Shown here piece after piece: positions 9,601 through 15,237 of a stretch of 21,095 nucleotides of DNA. Positions within the stretch are counted from its first letter, which is position 1; each line of letters opens with the position of its first letter. Source of the DNA: Oppiella nova (lineage: Eukaryota > Arthropoda > Arachnida > Sarcoptiformes > Oppiidae); contig CAJPVJ010000718.1 in the NCBI GenBank assembly GCA_905397405.1, positions 1-21,095 of the forward strand. The letters run 5' to 3'. The position numbers and the translations under genes were made by a program. The notes below the pieces were generated by a model. That model searched no databases. It was not told the DNA's origin and saw only the letters and a list, made by a program, of their open reading frames with translations.

Positions 9601-12600
9601 TATGGCTGAAGTTCTTAGTAAGTTACCTATTACTAGTCCTATATTTAAAGGTGTTGTTATATATTCGATTTTTGATCTAAACAGTAAACTAAAGGATCCA
9701 AATTTGTCTCCAGAAGATAGGGATAGTATTAAACATGCACTTGATGAACAATATGCAACTGCATCTATAATGCTCATAGAAATGTTTGGAGTAGAAACAG
9801 GACCATTATGGGTTGCTTTAACAGTAGAACAACTGCTGTGGGGAGTACATGAGTTTCAAAAAAGATATCATATAGATGCTCCTTTTGGTGAATTACTATG
9901 GATGAGTCTTGGAGGAGAACAAGATAAGTTAGAAGAAATCTTAGAAGAAAGACAATTAGCTAATATGACTCTTCAACTTATAGATAAGTTTTTTAGAAGT
10001 GTTGGTACTGCTTATAAGCATTTTATAGTTAGTGTACCTACTATAACTCCGATATATATAGAGGTGAGTTACAATGAAGTACCTGATAATATTAAGAATA
10101 ATACACATACTACTTTAGCTGGAAAAAAATTTTCTTTTATGGAGGTTTTTAATAAAGTTGAGGCAATACTAAATATTCTCCCCTCTTCGAATGTAATTTA
10201 TGAATCAGGTAATTTTAAATTACTAGAGTATATGAAACAATCGAAAGTAATTCACCAATGGTTTAAAAAAAATTATGAAGTTCAGCCTACTAACATAAGA
10301 ATTGAATTCACTGATCCTCCTGGACTCAGTGTTCATCAAGACAGAAATATCTTTTTTTCTACCTCAAATTATACAGTAAAAGCTTCCGAAGAATTAGATC
10401 AAGCTCAAAGTTGCAATATTCAAGAAGGTTGTTTCTATAATAACCCAATTCGTATAAAAGGAAGGGCTGCTGTTTATAAGAATATTACCACTATTGAAGC
10501 ACCATGCAGTCCTCCTTCTCCTGATTGCAGAAAGTTAGTATATCCTGGTTCTCAAGAAGATTATAATAGAATTAGTTACATATATGATTATCGTGAAGGT
10601 AATACAACACTAGTATTCACAAAAGAAGGGCTTAACAGATTTGATGTACTTAATGAAGATGTCAACAAAAATTATACATCTGACCCGGCTTCTCTTTACA
10701 CAATTGATATCGTGCTAACATATAAGTTTGATGCAAGTTCAATGGTTTTTCCAATTCCAAGTTTTATGGCCCACACTGAATTTAAGTTGTATGGTAGGAA
10801 TTATAGTAGAATTGCACCATGTGGCAAATTCAAGTTACGTGATGAAAGTAGCAGAGTTGTTAGTAGATACATAATTACTGATGATAGTATTGATGGATGG
10901 ATTGAGGATAGAAATACTAGTCAATCTAGTGTTACTTTTAGTATTATGAATTCCAATTGCACTATTAACAGTACTGCTAGCTACAGTAGTACTATAATAA
11001 ATCTCTGGCGAAACGATGATTCTCCTCAACAAATATTAACTAACACTATTACTTTTTCTCAAGAGAGTATTTCAAAGCGAAAAAAAGCCTTAAGTATAAA
11101 TATGGGTAAATGTTTTATCGGCAATAAACTAAGCTTAACAGGAATAAACAATCTACTTATTAACAATGCTCAAGGTTATGATAACGATGGCAGTATATCA
11201 TTATCATCAACTATAGGGAATTTTTATATTACCTCGTTAAAAAATATTAAAGTTGAGAACTATCTGACAAGTTTATACGTAAGTGATAACACCTTTTCGA
11301 ATATAACATATTCAAAGAGTGGAACAAATATGCAAGAAAAGCAAGTCGATCATTATAATCTACGTGGCGTTGATTATATGGAACAAGTGTTAAATGGTAT
11401 GTACATAATTCCTAAAAGCTTCAAATTTTTATATAAACTCTATTTTTCCAATAATGAGACATCATTTGAATTTGAAAGAAAAGACAAAATATTGATGGAA
11501 CGTAAACTTATATTTAATGTTCAAGGAAGTTTTGGTGATGGAAACAAAATTGGAGTTTGGAAAATATATGATGATACTAGCAGTAGCTTCATAATTAAAG
11601 AAAATAAAGGTAATGTTATAAAAACTATTCTATTGCATAGAAAGAAACAAAATAAATTAGACTTAAATTTCCTAGTTCTTGATGGTGTTATAATGCGTAG
11701 TAATTCTAATAATACAATTGAAGATACTGTAGTCGTGGGAAACAATAGCATAGACTATGAAATCTATTATAATTCTGAACATTACCCTAAAGGTTATGTT
11801 CTTGTTTTTTCTAAACTTTTTAGCAACAGTAGTATCTATCATATTTTTCCTACTGCTACGAGAAACAGCTTTAATGTTAATGGCATTAATTATGCTGTGA
11901 AAGGAAACAACTTTTATGCAATTGCTAATCCAGGCAAGGTAATTGATGGTGATAAGCTAATATGGGAAAATAGTAAATTGGATACAAAAAAAATAGGTAT
12001 TTGGTTTAAAGGAGGAGCTGATAATGTACATGAGAACATATCTACAAGAAATGGTAGTTTTTCAATTAATAACACTACTCTTGTAAACTTACCAGATGAT
12101 ACTTTGATTAGCTTTGGAGAAGGTGGCGCCTTTCCTATAATTTTATTTAATAAGTTAGTTAAAGTTGAGGTGTCAACCGCTAGCGTAACTACTTCAGTAC
12201 AGTTGCCAATGAATTTTACTGATATAAAGTCTATAACAGGTAGTGATGGACAGAAATTCAGCTATTCTGGAAATAATGAAAGTTTTGGAATAAGTAAACT
12301 AGCATTAGTTAATACTACTGATGGGTTATTGATATTTCCAGCAGAAAATAATACTATACAGTTAACCAAAATAACAAATAAGCCTATTGTACCAGATGAG
12401 ATAAATGAGTTACGTAATATATCTAATTCTAATTTAAAAATCTCTATGAAAAGATTATTCACTAGTGATGCTAGTGCTATCATAAGTAATAGTAATAATA
12501 CTTTCCATGCAAAAAAAGAAAATCATAATTATTATTGGGAAACTGCATTTGGTGTAGCCAACAATCTTTATCTCTTTAGCTCTAAAAATTATACAAATGT

Positions 12601-15187
12601 TATAATTGTTAATGCATTTGGTATATTGGATTTCACAGCATTAAACATTAGTAATATAACATTCAAAAATGAGGATTATCGTTTGTTTTTTAATAAAGAT
12701 AACTTCTCTCTAATTTTAGATAACCCTTATGAAAATCTAAAGGTTAAATATATTGACGATGAACATTATGAAGTCAAGCAAACAAAGAATCTAAAGAATC
12801 AAGTTAAAACTAGTTACCTTACAGCTAACGAGTTACATGCTATTGATCAAGAGCTTAGCAAATTAAATCCAATAATTGTTAATGGTTTAAAATATTTGTG
12901 GATTATTGCTGGAGATGTAAATGAGTTTAGTATGTACGAATGTTTTGGCTTTGGATCTTTAAAAGATCAAGATAAGTTTAAAGAGGAAATGAGAACAAGA
13001 AATATTAGTACAAATGACTTAGTTAAAAAGATATTACCATGTTCCGAAGTTTCAGAAACTACCGTATGGCTAATAGTAAAAAGCTATAGTAATTTCTTTC
13101 TAACAAAGAATGTTCACTGTAGTGGAGAATTATCTAAAAGTGTTAGTCAATGTTTTGGAAAAGTAATTGATTCAAGAATAGTTCGTCGTTTAATAAGGAA
13201 TCTAGAAAATAATGATGACAATAATAGTATAACGTATAAAGTAGAAAGGTTTATTAGGCATCATCAACAAGAACTACAAGATAATATACGAAATAATACT
13301 TTACATCTTCTACGCATAGACGGGCAAGAAGTTCATGAGACTACTCTAGATTGTACTAATCTTACTTATGTAGAATTAAGTACACAAATTAGTAATGAAA
13401 CTCAACCTAGTAGTTCAGTTTTGCATGTTAGACAGAAAAGGTATATAAAGGTACCATACTACAAAATATATGAGATTATTCCTTTATATCAAAAAATAGC
13501 TTTGTTATCTGCAAAAGATGATATGCAAGTTAACAATCAGAATAATACAGAAGAAGAGAGAGGAATAATTTTAAGATGGCAAAATGATGATCTAATAAAT
13601 AAGCAAGACTTTGTATCTTCAAGTGCATCTAGGCCAGGGTTTTGGTTAGCGGAATTAGCAAGAGGTATAAAATCAGTAGTAATGGATACGGCTAAATATT
13701 TAGATCCTAACTCCTTTGGTGATATAACACAATCTCTGCCTGTTTTGGATAGCTCCATATCTTTAAAAGCACAGAGCAATATGTTTATTAACACTGCTCA
13801 CCATGATATACCAAGATTGAGCACTCATACTAAATATGATAATGACCATGAGAATTTTCCATCGCCTAGTACCAAGGATCAGAAATTAAATTGTGTACCT
13901 TATGCTTGGGATGCTGATAGTCAAAAGTACGCTACAAATGTTATGAGTTGTATATCGCCTAGTGGTCAAGTTAAGGTTTTTAGTAATATTCACCAAGAAA
14001 CTAGTTTCGTCCAAACTAAAAGTTACAGTATATCAGGAGATAGTTATAGAGACTGTCGTCCTGTTGAATTTTATGGACGTCCATCTGTATATTGTGAAGG
14101 AGAACAAACAAATATGGTTTATACTCCGGATATTCAATATCGTTTGTTTAACAACTTAGATAGTAATTTGATGTTAGGATCTGTTATCTGGCATCAAGTG
14201 AGAAAGTTATATCAATGGTATACACAACCAGCTACCATGAAAGAAGATGAGCCAATTGTTGAGATAACTTTTCAACAATTGCATAACTGGCAAATCCTGG
14301 TTAATAATATTGAAGAATTATTAACATATTTAGCATCTAGATTAGGCAACAATAAGCTACAATGGGCTAATAACATTTTAAAGGATCGCTTGAGAGAAAT
14401 ATATAAGCTAAGTGAACTTAGTACTGCTAATATGGAAACAGTTACAGAATTAACTGAAAACCTTAAAGTACTACATAATGATCTGAAAGACTTTAAAGAG
14501 GAATTGTTGTTATCACAGAAACAGTGTTCAGCAGAGTCCTCTATGTTTTCTAAGTCAACTCAAGATAAATCTACAAGTGTCAATAAGGATGATTATTCTG
14601 CTATAATTTTAGCAATTAAGGATAATGATATAGTTCAAGTAGAGAATTATCTTAGAGAAGGGAAAGATGTTAACGCATGTTCTAAAGGAGGTATGACTCT
14701 GCTTATGAGAGCTGTTACTGTTGCAGTAGATGTTGGGCAAGGAGTTGAAGCGTATAAGAATGATAAGAAGTATGATATAATAAAGCTGCTCATAGAGTAC
14801 GGAGCTGATGTTAATGCAGAGACTAATGAGGGAGAAACTGCCATTAATTTTGCTTCTAGTAATGGAGATCTAGAATCAATACAGATCTTAGTATCTAACG
14901 AAGCTAGAATAAAAAACAAGACTGAAAAAAATTCTCCTTTTAGTTGTGTTGCAGAAAGTTCTCTAGATAAGAATACCAAAGATACAGTAAAAGAGTTGTT
15001 GACTGATCTTATAGATGGTCGGATCCGTGCATATTATGATTCTGATGTGAGTTTAACAAATTTAACACAAGCTATGTCAGGGTTTTCGAGTGTAGATAGT
15101 ACAGGATACTATGATAGAACCCATACTAGTTATATAAATGCAAGTCAATATCACTTATTCCCTTCACATAATCTCACCCAATCTTAA
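3698..15187 (+). CDS. Giant multidomain toxin-like effector (OTU-OTU-ankyrin-pore-like-latrotoxin CTD-like-ankyrin)
   Basis: A single uninterrupted 3829-residue frame. Domains in order: Asn/Ser-rich leader with a basic run RSRRYRR (53-59); OTU-type motif 1 (Cys119, candidate His276); OTU-type motif 2 (Cys336, candidate His596); ankyrin array (about 645-1330); unassigned region (about 1340-1900) interrupted by RRRKR at 1527-1531; hydrophobic pore-like segment (about 1900-2080); beta-rich region (about 2130-3240) crowded with N-X-S/T; RQKR at 3245-3248; a cysteine-paired region resembling the latrotoxin C-terminal domain (about 3390-3510); coiled coil (about 3558-3610); second ankyrin block (about 3630-3760); short tail. 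There are no RTX repeats and no Sec signal peptide, which fits C-terminal-signal type I export by the three genes just downstream. OTU/ankyrin/pore/latrotoxin-CTD mosaics are known as large toxins of Wolbachia, Rickettsia and other arthropod symbionts. Function as a host-directed, ubiquitin-cleaving toxin is inferred. The ATG at 3698 has only a weak GGGT-type ribosome site; the next in-frame starts lie too far into the frame to be preferred. Confidence 0.9.
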   Translation: MTKENNKLSSLNSNTNNTNLNISSKVDEFPEQSPGQSNINKSSELLEHKHTQRSRRYRRSDDNALIKSQNFVTREALSILKDKNRDADKEEKKNALLNAVHSLEGDKFEIGAAVDNGDCFFDSIAQALNKADILRKDGNKHTVQSLRQDCKSYANNNRAPQKWVYDKVTGDADDYFVPLENPDVDVVKENNGNNKKMDKPKTFCEYLEKITDIAVDTKIPIWGRLNIEGKMICEEYGVQIKVIVIEEKKVGESYITESEEGKGGRNTIHMVNYKQHFVPLLSGLEGDIKEKIQVPIKEVYDIDIVKQATRPSNQQQDEERLISEIHKFDTVGDGNCFFHAVFGSKNSNSEYQVANAASMRQEWYNFLKQFHSHGLKDPNMPLALKDQLNKVFQIFLDNPNELINRSDKIKLLAEQTKSNMEKVETEVNRLKDDIIQKFQSDKEFRENIYKTVSQARKGEGKSAPSISELLNDETKLGNEILNALEAFALGFDQNLNHETYSSQYNSQVVADSFLENTEVYRNYLEAIKESSYYIFFEEIPILASLANTKIEVHYYDNGRRETQVFNPNPELRGNYPLKPEIWGNREKAIISNEGMHFSYSELVTTAQNSNKNEQILNQQKKLDFSEREKIAELAYKEKRNESINDKDSTPLFIAVKNGDMQRVKDLLNDANVKERDSNGRTILHIAAINGNNEIARLIITTNIVIASNTVFLLQAKDYNKDTALHLAAENGRDVIVRLLAARGQNVNEKNLQGNTPLNLATMKNHNIIDALLDSMTTAHAFNVAAENDIGDTALHIAVKKHNVEITRSLLQNGFLDTRNEAGFTALDIGTINGNNEIVKLLLQNMVSLDSVFNRSSRKGNTPLHLAAKYGNWKVIEAILDNDVRIMGFDSTPEELTNYINSGGNTPLHLAAKYEQLKAVETLVRYEADANIQNGKFFEDEHNTPLHIAVKKNNKDIVDALLKAENIDIDILDGNQDTALHLAAINNAVDIIKKLVIHTPISLGIRAEELDTVLTSAIKFDAIDAAITLIDLRYEYVDFNQVDRFSLDYEDSIKRREVGEADIINTSDINGDTPLILATQRYHSGEKDMDRVITKLIQVGVDISLRNNDDNTVRSYDNSHLIDDIYTCIEKFDTNRDLVLHEVITHIESDLGSSNADDSRRNEIIEYNIRLLRIFLFLDSNLNLKNSEGMTPLFRLSRIIKSKEDIDRKILDAVKLLITYGADVNAECVVHEDEIFSKNFMAQNPGSIVIMETPLHAAVNAMRWDIVQELIDNKADINALTSLRETPMHVASRVGGYEIMLSILKHAGVQYKKDLLNSQGETALKLSEEVKQMNPKAASLEYIDFGRDHNNKQNNSNKQLKLDNRRSHAIYIVQNNVQSQNLIDIFDSYRDGVNVRGERRSLVLIIGNNRNGFEVFVISREFKTYYVGSMNSEVYKEVKGHLIRSLGVTENNIYNKDKNNNSIMDVVRDTEKIVIALKDGKPVDDVLNDLTEKQLSTSRKRPSIEASELLQEIKKIRLSTDSDECGSRRRKRHLGCVRESDDIIPYEPLKIDDAEMVNAKPNLHLQIAIAIAWKNNEQLDDISKIVKYNRNIGDIINEGESNHSSREEELIRNHYTNSERFFSSYKKLHLLKEDVFQTNSGRQSWIFDDGSHSLLVLKDGNNYKLYGQDFNYRHILKTKQEITVTEVEKFIRAFFNILGNKKYKVYILADSLPEGIIYYLKSDNIRKPDGVMSDHMLLEKEHGGLIEGVSKTVVRELFFLDGKAPRIESLGSNFFNENKYKGKISFRANRLHEALPSLTENNIRTLESIVKNHDFPADKSFLEKVPKSERDLLLFYNDKVMEKLKLQQTITLNDLSKLSYEALRNELEVGKHEDINYKDKISVEERGKIVESFKDLHSRVSSHLQSSPIGTVLKSAAQQGLFLLPDIIKSANTGNYEELLRTGAMITGDMTLNKGYEKLIGVLGKIKPNMAEVLSKLPITSPIFKGVVIYSIFDLNSKLKDPNLSPEDRDSIKHALDEQYATASIMLIEMFGVETGPLWVALTVEQLLWGVHEFQKRYHIDAPFGELLWMSLGGEQDKLEEILEERQLANMTLQLIDKFFRSVGTAYKHFIVSVPTITPIYIEVSYNEVPDNIKNNTHTTLAGKKFSFMEVFNKVEAILNILPSSNVIYESGNFKLLEYMKQSKVIHQWFKKNYEVQPTNIRIEFTDPPGLSVHQDRNIFFSTSNYTVKASEELDQAQSCNIQEGCFYNNPIRIKGRAAVYKNITTIEAPCSPPSPDCRKLVYPGSQEDYNRISYIYDYREGNTTLVFTKEGLNRFDVLNEDVNKNYTSDPASLYTIDIVLTYKFDASSMVFPIPSFMAHTEFKLYGRNYSRIAPCGKFKLRDESSRVVSRYIITDDSIDGWIEDRNTSQSSVTFSIMNSNCTINSTASYSSTIINLWRNDDSPQQILTNTITFSQESISKRKKALSINMGKCFIGNKLSLTGINNLLINNAQGYDNDGSISLSSTIGNFYITSLKNIKVENYLTSLYVSDNTFSNITYSKSGTNMQEKQVDHYNLRGVDYMEQVLNGMYIIPKSFKFLYKLYFSNNETSFEFERKDKILMERKLIFNVQGSFGDGNKIGVWKIYDDTSSSFIIKENKGNVIKTILLHRKKQNKLDLNFLVLDGVIMRSNSNNTIEDTVVVGNNSIDYEIYYNSEHYPKGYVLVFSKLFSNSSIYHIFPTATRNSFNVNGINYAVKGNNFYAIANPGKVIDGDKLIWENSKLDTKKIGIWFKGGADNVHENISTRNGSFSINNTTLVNLPDDTLISFGEGGAFPIILFNKLVKVEVSTASVTTSVQLPMNFTDIKSITGSDGQKFSYSGNNESFGISKLALVNTTDGLLIFPAENNTIQLTKITNKPIVPDEINELRNISNSNLKISMKRLFTSDASAIISNSNNTFHAKKENHNYYWETAFGVANNLYLFSSKNYTNVIIVNAFGILDFTALNISNITFKNEDYRLFFNKDNFSLILDNPYENLKVKYIDDEHYEVKQTKNLKNQVKTSYLTANELHAIDQELSKLNPIIVNGLKYLWIIAGDVNEFSMYECFGFGSLKDQDKFKEEMRTRNISTNDLVKKILPCSEVSETTVWLIVKSYSNFFLTKNVHCSGELSKSVSQCFGKVIDSRIVRRLIRNLENNDDNNSITYKVERFIRHHQQELQDNIRNNTLHLLRIDGQEVHETTLDCTNLTYVELSTQISNETQPSSSVLHVRQKRYIKVPYYKIYEIIPLYQKIALLSAKDDMQVNNQNNTEEERGIILRWQNDDLINKQDFVSSSASRPGFWLAELARGIKSVVMDTAKYLDPNSFGDITQSLPVLDSSISLKAQSNMFINTAHHDIPRLSTHTKYDNDHENFPSPSTKDQKLNCVPYAWDADSQKYATNVMSCISPSGQVKVFSNIHQETSFVQTKSYSISGDSYRDCRPVEFYGRPSVYCEGEQTNMVYTPDIQYRLFNNLDSNLMLGSVIWHQVRKLYQWYTQPATMKEDEPIVEITFQQLHNWQILVNNIEELLTYLASRLGNNKLQWANNILKDRLREIYKLSELSTANMETVTELTENLKVLHNDLKDFKEELLLSQKQCSAESSMFSKSTQDKSTSVNKDDYSAIILAIKDNDIVQVENYLREGKDVNACSKGGMTLLMRAVTVAVDVGQGVEAYKNDKKYDIIKLLIEYGADVNAETNEGETAINFASSNGDLESIQILVSNEARIKNKTEKNSPFSCVAESSLDKNTKDTVKELLTDLIDGRIRAYYDSDVSLTNLTQAMSGFSSVDSTGYYDRTHTSYINASQYHLFPSHNLTQS
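4010..4545 (+). other. First OTU-type cysteine protease domain of the giant protein
   Basis: About residues 105-282. The active-site motif is DNGDCFFDSIAQAL with nucleophile Cys119, and the C-terminal histidine motif is NYKQHFVPL with His276. This is the Asp-Gly-Asp-Cys-Phe/Tyr ... His pattern of OTU deubiquitinases, with Asn-Gly in place of the usual Asp-Gly. The spacing of about 157 residues between Cys and His is normal for an OTU fold. Both catalytic residues are present, so activity is plausible; ubiquitin-chain preference cannot be read from sequence. Confidence 0.72.
4655..5510 (+). other. Second OTU-type cysteine protease domain of the giant protein
   Basis: About residues 320-604. 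The motif VGDGNCFFHAVFG carries Cys336 and is the closer of the two to the canonical OTU signature. The best histidine candidate is His596 in EGMHFSY, giving a Cys-His gap of 260 residues. That is wider than in the first copy and is explained by a long helical insertion (about residues 395-475, rich in Lys, Glu and Asp). Outside the active site the two copies share little, so they are not a recent duplication. Confidence 0.72.
5630..7690 (+). repeat. Main ankyrin-repeat array
   Basis: Residues about 645-1330 contain at least a dozen ankyrin units with TPLHLAA/TALHIAV-type starts (for example GNTPLHLAAKYGNWKVIEAIL and NTPLHIAVKKNNKDIVDALL). Several units are longer than 33 residues because of inserts, and the array is broken by degenerate stretches near 6730-6880 and 7040-7240. 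Ankyrin repeats bind proteins, so here they probably give the OTU part its host target. Ankyrin proteins are typical of intracellular symbionts. Confidence 0.9.
6272..6435 (+). repeat. Near-identical 32-bp direct repeat inside the ankyrin array
   Basis: Positions 6272-6303 and 6404-6435 each encode GNTPLHLAAKY and match at 31 of 32 bases, including synonymous positions; the single difference is aca versus gcc/acg wobble in the Thr codon. The offset is 132 bp (44 codons). Other units in the array with similar protein sequence differ much more in DNA, so this pair reflects a recent duplication or gene conversion. Confidence 0.85.
9400..9920 (+). other. TcdA/TcdB pore-like hydrophobic segment
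   Basis: Residues about 1900-2075 contain several hydrophobic helices (around FLLPDII, ITSPIFKGVVIYSIFDL, ATASIMLIEMFGV and GPLWVALTVEQLLWGV) separated by a polar stretch of the form L-K-D-P-N-L-S-P-E-D-R. This is the general layout of the translocation/pore segment of large clostridial-type toxins and of symbiont proteins that carry the same domain. The assignment is by pattern and by its place between effector and receptor-side regions; it may be another membrane-inserting helix bundle. Confidence 0.5.
10090..13420 (+). other. Beta-rich region dense in N-glycosylation sequons
   Basis: Residues about 2130-3240. I recognise no catalogued domain. The sequence alternates short hydrophobic strands and Asn/Gly/Ser turns, suggesting an extended beta structure. 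About 33 N-X-S/T sequons occur in roughly 1105 residues, against about 12 in the preceding 2130 residues and 5 in the last 581. A cysteine cluster (Cys2239, 2245, 2270, 2277) sits near its start. By position, between the pore-like segment and the RQKR site, it could be a receptor-binding or delivery module, but this is inference. Confidence 0.5.
13430..14250 (+). other. RQKR site followed by a latrotoxin C-terminal-domain-like region
   Basis: RQKR at residues 3245-3248 fits the furin consensus R-X-K/R-R. The following region includes RPGFWLAELARGIKSVV, then two cysteine pairs: Cys3399/Cys3418 and Cys3453/Cys3466 (DCRPVEFYGRPSVYCEGE), and ends with LMLGSVIWHQVRKLYQWY. The cysteine-spaced motif and the hydrophobic end resemble the latrotoxin-CTD found in widow-spider latrotoxin precursors and in Wolbachia/Rickettsia toxins. 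The resemblance is from family knowledge; a profile search would decide it. Confidence 0.5.
14580..15000 (+). repeat. Second, C-terminal ankyrin block and tail
   Basis: Residues about 3630-3760 hold about three ankyrin units (IILAIKDNDIVQVENYL, then LLIEYGADVNAETNEGETAINFA, then LESIQILVSNEA), preceded by a coiled coil. The final 70 or so residues form a non-repetitive tail rich in Ser, Tyr and Asn. If the protein leaves by type I secretion, the uncleaved export signal should lie in this tail. Confidence 0.75.
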
Positions 15188-15211
15188 GCCTGAGCTTTTA
15201 AAACAGGTTTA
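15185..15211 (+). promoter_or_regulatory. Intercistronic hairpin between toxin-like gene and exporter genes
   Basis: An 8-bp stem (TAAGCCTG at 15185-15192 with CAGGTTTA at 15204-15211, one G-T pair) with an 11-base loop begins at the toxin stop codon itself. No T-run follows, so it is not a convincing intrinsic terminator. It may pause polymerase or mark an RNA processing site that lets toxin and exporter be expressed at different levels. Confidence 0.35.
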
Positions 15212-15237
15212 TCAAGGGAGATTGAAAAGAAGTATCT

